From Gammaproteobacteria bacterium (lineage in GTDB: Bacteria; Pseudomonadota; Gammaproteobacteria; Steroidobacterales; Woeseiaceae): a stretch of DNA of 62,930 nt. This document shows positions 30,183 to 37,473 of the stretch, in pieces. The notes beneath the pieces were generated by a model. The model did not search any database, had not been told where the DNA came from, and saw nothing but the letters and a program-made list of their open reading frames with translations. The DNA lies in assembly GCA_024639825.1 (NCBI GenBank), contig JAHEGH010000012.1, forward strand, positions 1 through 62,930, read 5' to 3'. The translations under genes were made by a program, and so were the position numbers. Position 1 is the stretch's first letter, and each line of letters starts with the position of its first letter.

Positions 30183-30461
30183 TCAGTCAGTCAACGGCGG
30201 GTCCCTTGGGCGATACGGCCTCACAGACGGTATCTCCGAAGTCGGAGTACCGGGGGCTGCCAGGCGCTCGCCACCGGTATCCGGAGCTCTGTACTCATGA
30301 GTGGTCTCTACGGTATCCGCTGAGTGGCCGTAGGCGAGGCAGAATTCACACTGGTTACTATCGCCCGTCACATGGGTTGCAGCATGGACAGCGATGCTGG
30401 TGTGTCCGATGAGTAGTCCCAGGATGACAACGAGGCAAATGTGGCGGCTGGCAGGATTCAC
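30183..30461 (-). CDS. Small exported Cys/His-containing protein heading the metal operon
   Basis: A 92-residue product with a signal peptide (about 1-27). Near the mature start it has a compact motif, ATHVTGDSNQCEFCLAYGHS, with Cys-x2-Cys flanked by His residues. The C-terminal half is Pro/Arg-rich and looks unstructured. This recalls DUF2946-type small proteins encoded next to metal transporters, though I cannot confirm membership. It ends 49 bp before the barrel gene and is probably co-transcribed. A periplasmic metal-handling role is inferred from the motif and neighbours. Confidence 0.6.
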   Translation of the reverse strand: MNPASRHICLVVILGLLIGHTSIAVHAATHVTGDSNQCEFCLAYGHSADTVETTHEYRAPDTGGERLAAPGTPTSEIPSVRPYRPRDPPLTD

Positions 30462-30502
30462 GCTAAGTTGGACCGTTTGGCGGTACTAAGTTCAGACTTG
30501 CC

Positions 30503-31267
30503 CTAGTATATCCCGACCCATGTTGGAATGCGCTTCCAACTGTGGTTCAGATCCTTGTCCAGCCGTCTGTAAGAAGCTTCGTAACGGCCGACCAATCGCC
30601 AGAAGCGTTGCGAATGATTCATGTGCCGTGCATGACACAGCTCATGGATCATCACGTAGCGCAAATGCTGCGGGTCAAGAAACATGAGGCAGTAGTTCAG
30701 ACTGATCGTGCCGGTACTCGAGTGACTGCCCCAGCACGTCCGCTGACCGCGGACATGCATGGTTTTAAAGGCGTTACCGGTCTCTGCAGACAGGGCCCGT
30801 AATCTCGGCAGCATCTCTTTTTTACCGAGCGCGATAAGCCAGCGCTTCAACGCGATCACGCACTGCGCATCGTCGCCGGTACCGCCAGCCAGAATCACGG
30901 TATTCCCGCGCACTCTGTAGCGCACGGCCTTACTCCCGTCGGCACGCTCGTAACGAACGCAGAAGCGTCGGTCGATGCCTGGTAGTTCGATACTGACGGG
31001 CAAGGCGAAGGGTTCAGGGGGATGCTCAGCGGCAAACGAGGCGCGAGCTTTTCGAATCCAGTCGCGGTGCGCCTCGACGAATTCCTGCACTTCCGCCGGG
31101 CGGGTACGTTTCGGCACCACAACCTCCACGCGCCCGCGGGGAAACACCTTGATCGACAGGCGCTTGGCTCGCGCACTCTCGCGCACAGAAAAGCCCGACA
31201 TGGTGTCGGGCTCTTCAACGTCCGCAAAAAGCGGTAACTGGGTGGCTGCCGTCTGCACGGCAACCAT
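30503..31267 (-). CDS. YgjP-like (DUF45/M48-type) metallopeptidase
   Basis: A 254-residue soluble protein of the YgjP/DUF45 family. The zinc motif HELCHARHMNH is at about 208-218 (His208, Glu209, His212, with His218 nearby), preceded by the family block QRTCWGSHSSTGTISLNY. The N-terminal half has the typical RLSIKVFPRGRVEVVVPKR and FVEAHRDWIRKA segments. ATG 31267 is used; a second ATG at about codon 23 is an alternative. Its cellular substrates are unknown. It follows the solenoid protein gene by 11 nt and may be read with it. Confidence 0.88.
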   Translation of the reverse strand: MVAVQTAATQLPLFADVEEPDTMSGFSVRESARAKRLSIKVFPRGRVEVVVPKRTRPAEVQEFVEAHRDWIRKARASFAAEHPPEPFALPVSIELPGIDRRFCVRYERADGSKAVRYRVRGNTVILAGGTGDDAQCVIALKRWLIALGKKEMLPRLRALSAETGNAFKTMHVRGQRTCWGSHSSTGTISLNYCLMFLDPQHLRYVMIHELCHARHMNHSQRFWRLVGRYEASYRRLDKDLNHSWKRIPTWVGIY

Positions 31268-31278
31268 TCTACGGGATA

Positions 31279-32004
31279 TCAGGGGCTCTCGCCGCTGAAG
31301 CGAACGGCATCGTCCAGGCTCATCTCGCCTGTGACCTCGCCTACCTCAGCCGACTCGGATATGAACAGTTCTACCTCGCGCTCGAGACGGATCGTCCCCT
31401 CCACGCGTGATCCTGGCCCGATTACGATGCGGGGTTTGCGGCTCTTCTCCTTGCCCCACTTCCAGCCGCTCGGCTCTTCGACAACGAGGTCACCCTTGAT
31501 GACCGTCCCCTCGGAGAGCTCGATGTCTCCGTTAACCGTTGTCAGGTCGCCACCCACTTGGGCCCCCGCCAGCTCGATCTGGCCATTCACATTGCCAACA
31601 CTATCGCTGACAGTGGATCCGTTACCCACAGATATCCTGCCGTTCACGGCGCTGATCTCACCATCGATAGCCCCGTTTTCGCCAACATTGATGCTGCCAT
31701 TGACGGTCGAAAGGCTCTCTGCCTTTACGTCATCAGAAAGCCGGAGCCCACCGTTGACGGTGCTCGCCTTCTCAATGCTCGCGCCTGCATCGACGCGAAT
31801 CGACCCGTTAACGGTCTTCAGGTTACCAGTGACGATGGCATTGTCGCCAACCGAAATACTGCCGTTGATCGAGGATGCACCGTCCGACTCTTCTCCGGCA
31901 CCGATCTTTACGCTCTTGTTGATGGATGCAGCCATCGCGGGCACCGCCATCAGTAGAACAAGCAATCCAACCGTAAACGCCGTCTTTGTCACAAATTTGG
32001 CCAT
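31279..32004 (-). CDS. Secreted solenoid protein with seven (I/V)NG turns
   Basis: A 241-residue exported protein with a signal peptide (about 1-25). The body repeats a turn motif (I/V)NG at residues 47, 66, 84, 102, 121, 140 and 158, spaced 18-19 residues apart, each followed by a short strand such as SIxV or DIEL. This is the spacing of a right-handed beta-helix and resembles bactofilin or DUF4097-type cores. A Trp/Lys-rich break (about 176-191, SGWKWGKEKSRKP) is followed by two more strands. No lipobox or membrane anchor is seen after the signal. Function is unknown; a polymer-forming periplasmic or surface role is plausible. Confidence 0.75.
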   Translation of the reverse strand: MAKFVTKTAFTVGLLVLLMAVPAMAASINKSVKIGAGEESDGASSINGSISVGDNAIVTGNLKTVNGSIRVDAGASIEKASTVNGGLRLSDDVKAESLSTVNGSINVGENGAIDGEISAVNGRISVGNGSTVSDSVGNVNGQIELAGAQVGGDLTTVNGDIELSEGTVIKGDLVVEEPSGWKWGKEKSRKPRIVIGPGSRVEGTIRLEREVELFISESAEVGEVTGEMSLDDAVRFSGESP

Positions 32005-32105
32005 TTTTTTCTACCCGTAGCTTGTGTTCCTGTCAGTTAGATACCGCTAATCGCCATATGGTTGCAAGCTGGCTGCGAGACGGCCGCTCCGGTACCCTTC
32101 CCCGC

Positions 32106-32870
32106 ATGGATGACTCCCGCCAAATCGCCCTCGAGGCCCGCAACCTCGTCAAGGACTATCCCGGCTTGCGGGCCGTGGACGGTGTCAGTTTCAAGGTGCC
32201 CGAAGGCATCTGTTTTGGTCTCCTGGGCCCAAACGGTGCCGGCAAGACAACGACCGTTGAAATCATCGAGGGCGTCATCGGCGCAACCTCGGGCGAGGTC
32301 TATTACTACGGCGAGATCGCCGGCTCGAAGTTTCGGCAGGAGGCCGGCATCCAGTTCCAGAATACGGCCCTGCAGGACTACCTGACCGTCCGGGAAACCA
32401 TCCAGATGTTTCGCTCGCTCTATGATCGCCAGGCCAACATCGACGACATTATTGAACAGTGCTCGCTGGGCGACCTGCTCGATCGCGACAACCGTAAGCT
32501 ATCGGGTGGCCAGCGCCAGCGTCTGTTGCTCGCCGTTGCGCTCGTCAATCGTCCGCGCCTGATCTTTCTCGATGAGCCGACAACCGGCCTCGACCCGCAG
32601 GCACGCCGCAACTTCTGGGAACTGGTGCAGAGTATTCGTGCTGACGGCGCAACGATCGTGCTGACGACGCATTACATGGACGAAGCCCAGGTACTGTGCG
32701 ACGACATTGCCATCATGGACGAAGGCAAGATCCTTACGCATGGATCACCCGAAAAACTCCTCCACGCCCGCTATGGCGACCAGTTGATCAACCTGTCGCA
32801 TGGTGAGATCAGACGTCCAAACCTCGAGGATCTGTTCCTCGACCTGACTGGCCACTCGTTGCGCGCCTGA
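32106..32870 (+). CDS. ABC transporter ATP-binding protein (ABC-2 exporter type)
   Basis: A 254-residue ATPase. Walker A is GPNGAGKTT, the Q-loop is GIQFQNTALQD, the signature is LSGGQRQR, Walker B is LIFLDEPTTGLD, and the H-loop is TTHYMDEA. These fit the drug/polysaccharide exporter class (DrrA, NodI, YadG-like). ATG 32106 is chosen because upstream codons overlap the divergent promoter area. The permease gene begins 2 nt after its stop. The exported compound cannot be told from sequence. Confidence 0.92.
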   Translation: MDDSRQIALEARNLVKDYPGLRAVDGVSFKVPEGICFGLLGPNGAGKTTTVEIIEGVIGATSGEVYYYGEIAGSKFRQEAGIQFQNTALQDYLTVRETIQMFRSLYDRQANIDDIIEQCSLGDLLDRDNRKLSGGQRQRLLLAVALVNRPRLIFLDEPTTGLDPQARRNFWELVQSIRADGATIVLTTHYMDEAQVLCDDIAIMDEGKILTHGSPEKLLHARYGDQLINLSHGEIRRPNLEDLFLDLTGHSLRA

Positions 32871-32872
32871 TC

Positions 32873-33895
32873 ATGTTCAAACGCATCTACGCCATTTTCG
32901 TCGCCCGCAATCGTGAATTTGTTCGCGACCGTTCGTCGCTTGCCTGGAATCTACTGCTGCCCGTCGCTCTCGTGTTCGGCCTGTCGTACGCGTTCGATGG
33001 GCAACGCGACGAGTACACAGTCGGCGTCCTGCAGGCCGAAGCCCAAATCGACACGTCAGTACATCCGTTCCTGGAGACGCGGTACGTCCGCTTTGTCCCC
33101 TACGCCAATATCGAGGACGCGATGTTGAAGGTCGAACGGCATCAACTCGATCTGCTGGTCGAGGTTGGGCCACCGACTCGCTACTGGATCAACCCGACCG
33201 CAACCAAAGGCTATTTCCTGGAATTTGCCCTGTTGCAGTCCGCATCAACTTCAACCAGCAACGTCATCAAGGAACAGGTAGCCGGCAAACCCGTGCGCTA
33301 TGCCGACTGGATTCTGCCCGGCATCCTCGGCATGAATATGATGTTCAGCTGTCTGTTTGGCGTTGGCTATGTGATCGTTCGTTATCGCAAGAATGGTTTC
33401 CTGAAGCGCCTGCGTGCGACGCCACTTACGTCGCTCGAATTCATTACGGCGCAGGTTGCGTCACGCATGGTGCTGATCATGTTGATTACGACCGTGGTAT
33501 ACACGGGCACGCATGTGCTGCTCGACACGCGCATGGAAGGCAGCTACGTCACGTTGTTTATCGTGGGTCTCGTGGGAGCGATTTCGATGATCTCACTCGG
33601 ACTGGTTGTGTCGGCGCGCGTGACCAGCGAGGAACTCGCCGGCGGCCTCCTCAACCTGATCAACTGGCCAATGATGATGCTGTCGGGCGTCTGGTTTTCA
33701 CTTGAGGGCACCGGTGACACCATACAAACCATTTCGCAGGTCTTTCCACTGACACACGTCCTGAAGGCAGCACGCGCGGTAATACTCGATGGCGCGACCT
33801 TTACCGACGTCGCGCCGAGTATGGGGGCAATGTTGCTGTTGAGCGCCGTGTTTCTCGCCGTCGGTGCCTGGATTTTCCGCTGGGAACAATATTGA
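32873..33895 (+). CDS. ABC-2 type transporter permease
   Basis: A 340-residue membrane subunit with an N-terminal helix (about 22-42), a long extracytoplasmic domain (about 45-145), and five further helices at about 155-335. The segment GYVIVRYRKNGFLKRLRATPLTSLEFI is typical of ABC-2 exporters. It pairs with the ATPase encoded 2 nt upstream. Substrate unknown. tatD follows by 3 nt, so the three genes form one operon. Confidence 0.9.
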   Translation: MFKRIYAIFVARNREFVRDRSSLAWNLLLPVALVFGLSYAFDGQRDEYTVGVLQAEAQIDTSVHPFLETRYVRFVPYANIEDAMLKVERHQLDLLVEVGPPTRYWINPTATKGYFLEFALLQSASTSTSNVIKEQVAGKPVRYADWILPGILGMNMMFSCLFGVGYVIVRYRKNGFLKRLRATPLTSLEFITAQVASRMVLIMLITTVVYTGTHVLLDTRMEGSYVTLFIVGLVGAISMISLGLVVSARVTSEELAGGLLNLINWPMMMLSGVWFSLEGTGDTIQTISQVFPLTHVLKAARAVILDGATFTDVAPSMGAMLLLSAVFLAVGAWIFRWEQY

Positions 33896-33898
33896 GCC

Positions 33899-34702
33899 AT
33901 GAACCATTCACTGATTGATATTGGCGCCAACCTGGCGCATGACAGTTTCGATGACGATCGTGACGAGGTACTGCAGCGTGCGGCCGATGCGGGCGTCGCC
34001 AGAATTGTCGTCACCGGCAGCAGCGATGACAGTAATAGGCGCGCGGCCGCACTGGCAGAAACCAGCAACGGCATCCTGTTTTCCACCGCTGGCGTGCACC
34101 CGCACCACGCGTCCGACTACACCGATGAAAGCGATGCGCTTATTCGTTCGTTGCTCGCGAAGGACGTTGTCGTCGCAGTTGGCGAATGCGGCCTCGATTA
34201 TTTTCGAAATTTCTCCCCGCGCGATGCACAGCTTGATGCGTTCAGACGCCAGCTCCAGATCGCAAAGGAAACCGGGTTTCCGGTATTCCTGCATCAGCGG
34301 GACGCTCACGACGACTTCATCGACGTCCTGGAGTATTTTCTTCCGAACCTTTCGCGCGCGGTCGCGCATTGCTTTACCGGGGAGCACGAATCACTGCGGG
34401 AGTATGTCGACCTTGGACTCTATATCGGTATCACGGGCTGGATTTGCGACGAACGCCGCGGTAAACACCTGCACGACATCGTGTCGATCGTGCCTGACGA
34501 CAAACTGTTGATCGAAACGGACGCGCCCTACCTGCTGCCGCGCACCATTCATCCAAAGCCGAAGACACGGCGCAACGAGCCCGCATACCTGCCAGAGGTT
34601 CTTCGAGTTGTGGCGGAAGCTCGTGGCCAGGACGTCGAACATGTCGCCCGGATTACAACCGAGAATGCGACCCGCTTCTTTGCTCTGCCGCCTTCTGAAT
34701 AA
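33899..34702 (+). CDS. tatD: TatD-family deoxyribonuclease
   Basis: Metal-dependent TIM-barrel DNase; E. coli TatD is a 3'-5' exonuclease involved in DNA repair and fragmentation. The 267-residue protein opens with the TatD-specific LIDIGANLAHDSF rather than the HxH of YcfH-type paralogues. Catalytic blocks are VAVGECGLDYF, FLHQRDAHDDF, AHCFTGEHE and LLIETDAPYLLP. Its last 50 bp overlap the 3' end of the convergent NERD gene. No tatABC genes are nearby. Confidence 0.93.
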   Translation: MNHSLIDIGANLAHDSFDDDRDEVLQRAADAGVARIVVTGSSDDSNRRAAALAETSNGILFSTAGVHPHHASDYTDESDALIRSLLAKDVVVAVGECGLDYFRNFSPRDAQLDAFRRQLQIAKETGFPVFLHQRDAHDDFIDVLEYFLPNLSRAVAHCFTGEHESLREYVDLGLYIGITGWICDERRGKHLHDIVSIVPDDKLLIETDAPYLLPRTIHPKPKTRRNEPAYLPEVLRVVAEARGQDVEHVARITTENATRFFALPPSE

Positions 34703-35237
34703 GCTCCCAGTGAGGCCGGAATGCCTCGACCTTAAACTTGGCGGCTGCCTTATCGGGCTCACCAAACTCAGCGACTAACTCTTCCAGATTGCATACCAGG
34801 TCAGGAACGCCCTTGGTGAATTCAGCACCATCCAGGAAGACGACGCGACCGGAAACCGGCACCTGTCGGACAATCTGCCGCACGGCAGCAATCCGGTCAT
34901 ACAGCGATGGCTGCGGATTCGGGAACGTGTAGCGCCGATCCGCCGCAATGACCGTCCAGTCCTGCATCTTGTCACTGCCGAAGACCACGCCCTGCACATC
35001 CTTGACCTCGAGAATCAACAGTCCCTGTGATGTCAGGATCAGCTTGTCGATCTGGATCTCGCCTTCGTCGGCATTTGGAATAACCAGCGCATTAATGTGA
35101 TCAAAGCCAATCGCCGCAAGCGCTTTCTCGAGGGAACCGCCATGGGCGAAAAAACGTCTGTAGACCAACCAGAGCAGCAGCAATGCACCGATTGCAGCAA
35201 GCGGCAGTAACCAGGGGGATCCTTCGAAGTTCGTCAT
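34653..35237 (-). CDS. Membrane-anchored NERD-domain protein
   Basis: A 194-residue protein with one N-terminal membrane helix (about 8-27) and a cytoplasmic NERD (nuclease-related) domain. The core shows HINALVIPN, EIQIDKLILTSQGLLILEVK (the D..E-x-K arrangement of nuclease folds) and the following FGSDKMQDWTV. Whether it cuts nucleic acid is not known. Its ATG overlaps the thrC stop (ATGA), so it is translated with the threonine operon, an odd pairing. Its end is antisense to the last 50 bp of tatD. Confidence 0.85.
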   Translation of the reverse strand: MTNFEGSPWLLPLAAIGALLLLWLVYRRFFAHGGSLEKALAAIGFDHINALVIPNADEGEIQIDKLILTSQGLLILEVKDVQGVVFGSDKMQDWTVIAADRRYTFPNPQPSLYDRIAAVRQIVRQVPVSGRVVFLDGAEFTKGVPDLVCNLEELVAEFGEPDKAAAKFKVEAFRPHWELIQKAAEQRSGSHSRL

Positions 35238-36529
35238 CCGAGCACTTTAGCAAGAGACGCGAGCGTTGGCCCTATCGACACCGAGTGTGCCGGTCGGGAT
35301 AGTAGCGCATCCAGCTCCTCCGGAACCGGAACAGGCCCACCTATAAGGGGTTCCACGATGGTCTCGAACTTTGCGGGATGCGCGGTCGCCACGAGAATCC
35401 AGTCGTGGCCATCAGCGAGACCCGCATCAAGCTGCCGGTAAGTATGCGTCGCCGTCGCCGTATGCGGACAGGTCGCGAATCCGAACTCAGCAAAGTCCTG
35501 GCGGATAGACGTCTCGATCTGCTCGTCGCTAACCGAGACAATGCCCACCTGCTCGCGCAGCACATCGGCTTCACCCACCAGGTGCCGCAGGCGCTCCATA
35601 TTGCTCGGATCACCGACATCCATCGCCGATGCCAGGGTCTGCAAGCTCGCGCGCGGTAACCACTCAAGCGTCTCGAAGTAATCGGCGATTGTGCGATTCG
35701 CGTTTGTGGCCAGAATAACAGGGCCGATGGGAAGCCCCATCTCCCGCGCCATGATGCAGGCGAACGCATTGCCGAGGTTACCCGTCGGAATTATGAAACC
35801 GGGCCGCTTGCCGGTGCGCCTGAAATGCCGGAGGCTCGCGTCCGCATAGTAGGTACTCTGCGGCAACAGGCGGCCGATGTTAATGCTGTTCGCCGAACTG
35901 AATCGATGCGCGGTGTTCAAATCGGGATCCGCCATCGCGCCTTTGACCAGGGCCTGGCAGTCGTCGAACGACCCTTTCACCTTCAGCGACAGGACGTTGT
36001 CGCTCCAGCAACACAGCTGGTGAGCCTGGCGTTCCGATACGCGGCCGTCGGGGAACAGGACAACCACCCGCATGCCGGGTCGTTCATCAAAAGCTGCGGC
36101 GACTGCACCGCCGGTATCACCGGACGTTGCCACGAGGATCGTGAGTGGATTCTCGATATTTCCTTCAAGACGTGAGAGGCAGGCCGCGAGAAAACCAGCA
36201 CCCACGTCCTTAAACGCAACCGTCGGCCCGTGGTAGAGCTCGAGCAATGACACATCATGACCTGCTACGGGCAAGGCCGTCGCAGGAATCGGAAAACTGA
36301 ATGTTTCGGCCAGTATTGCATCCAGATCGCCGGCCAGCTCAGAGCCATCGAAAAATGGCCGCAACAGTACCTCGGCAACCTCAGGAATCGTTTCCGCACT
36401 ATCGAAATTCGCAACATCGAAGCGAGGCAGTGCTTCAGGCAGGAACAGGCCACCGTCAGATGCGATTCCGAGCCGCAGCGCGTCATCAAGTGAAACCGGC
36501 CCGGCACCGCGTGTGCTGAAGTACTGCAT
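35234..36529 (-). CDS. thrC: Threonine synthase
   Basis: PLP enzyme converting O-phosphohomoserine to threonine. The 431-residue length and the N-terminus MQYFSTRG match the E. coli-type enzyme. The PLP lysine is Lys107 in YHGPTVAFKDVGAGF; the phosphate loop is VATSGDTGGAVAAAF and the later block is SANSINIGRLLPQ. It is coupled to thrB through TGATG and to the NERD gene through ATGA. Confidence 0.96.
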   Translation of the reverse strand: MQYFSTRGAGPVSLDDALRLGIASDGGLFLPEALPRFDVANFDSAETIPEVAEVLLRPFFDGSELAGDLDAILAETFSFPIPATALPVAGHDVSLLELYHGPTVAFKDVGAGFLAACLSRLEGNIENPLTILVATSGDTGGAVAAAFDERPGMRVVVLFPDGRVSERQAHQLCCWSDNVLSLKVKGSFDDCQALVKGAMADPDLNTAHRFSSANSINIGRLLPQSTYYADASLRHFRRTGKRPGFIIPTGNLGNAFACIMAREMGLPIGPVILATNANRTIADYFETLEWLPRASLQTLASAMDVGDPSNMERLRHLVGEADVLREQVGIVSVSDEQIETSIRQDFAEFGFATCPHTATATHTYRQLDAGLADGHDWILVATAHPAKFETIVEPLIGGPVPVPEELDALLSRPAHSVSIGPTLASLAKVLG

Positions 36530-37473
36530 CAGGCGCTCTCGATACGTGCACCGGGGGCCGTCATCGGACTAACCCAGGACTGGCATCCTATGCCCTGGGT
36601 CCGACAGGCCTGCTCCATCGCCGATGCAATGTTGCGTGCATCACCACTGGCGCTAAGGGCAAAGATACTCGGGCCGCTTCCGGACAGGCTGCAACCCAGT
36701 GCGCCGCGCTTCTGGGCCGCCGCCTTGACCTTGTCAAAACACGGCACGGCGGCAGAACGCTGCGGTTCGATGATCACATCGCGCAAGGTCTTGCCGATCA
36801 AATCGATGTCGCTCGCAGCGCATGCAGCGATGAATCCGGCCAGCAACCCCTGCTGCTCCAACCATTGCTGCATGGAATAACCTTTAGCCAGTCCGCGACG
36901 AGCCTGCGCTGTATTGACCTGCAGGTCCGGGTGCAACAAAACGGCACTGACGCCATCGGGTACCGGCAGGGAATAGACATCGGGCAGCAAAACCTGCGGG
37001 CACAGAATAAGGCCCCCGAGCAAACTGGGCGCCACGTTATCGGCATGCAGGCCGCCACTGGCAAACTTCTCGCCGACGAGCGCGAATTCAAGCAGGTCAG
37101 TAACCGGAAGGGGTTCGGCCAGCAGTCCATTCACTGCGACGACCGCGGCAACCGCCGACGCCGCTGAACTTCCCATGCCCGACTGCAGTGGAACGCCCTT
37201 ATGAACTTTCAGTTCGACACCGTCGCTATCACCGTGCCTGTCCCAGAACGCCTGTGCGGCAATCGACGCGGTGTTCGCTTTCGCATCGGTGGACAGGTAA
37301 GGATGCAGCTCGCCGTCGAGCCCACGAACCTCGGCCACGGTGACGCTGGCACTGTCCGTTCGCCGTGCGTGCACGCGATCACCGGCACCCTTGAGGGCCA
37401 GCCCCAGCATGTCGAAACCCACCGCAACATTGCCGATCGAGGCAGGCGCAAACGCAGTAACCCAGTCAGACAT
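36529..37473 (-). CDS. thrB: Homoserine kinase
   Basis: GHMP-family kinase that phosphorylates homoserine ahead of ThrC. The 314-residue protein starts at ATG 37473 (MSDWVTAFAPASIGNVAVGFD, a standard ThrB N-terminus) and overlaps thrA by 8 bp. The ATP-binding GHMP loop is PLQSGMGSSAASA at about 95-107, and the C-terminal GCSLSGSGPSIFAL motif is intact. The stop shares a base with the thrC start. Confidence 0.96.
   Translation of the reverse strand: MSDWVTAFAPASIGNVAVGFDMLGLALKGAGDRVHARRTDSASVTVAEVRGLDGELHPYLSTDAKANTASIAAQAFWDRHGDSDGVELKVHKGVPLQSGMGSSAASAVAAVVAVNGLLAEPLPVTDLLEFALVGEKFASGGLHADNVAPSLLGGLILCPQVLLPDVYSLPVPDGVSAVLLHPDLQVNTAQARRGLAKGYSMQQWLEQQGLLAGFIAACAASDIDLIGKTLRDVIIEPQRSAAVPCFDKVKAAAQKRGALGCSLSGSGPSIFALSASGDARNIASAMEQACRTQGIGCQSWVSPMTAPGARIESA

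Noticed and set aside
31400..31900. CRISPR array suggested by evenly spaced repeats
   Set aside because: The repeats are degenerate at DNA level, in frame, and encode a regular protein solenoid; there are no cas genes.
31331..32020. A 229-codon plus-strand frame rich in Ser/Thr/Pro that looks repetitive
   Set aside because: The repetition mirrors the (I/V)NG repeats of the minus-strand protein, which has a signal peptide and a sensible fold.
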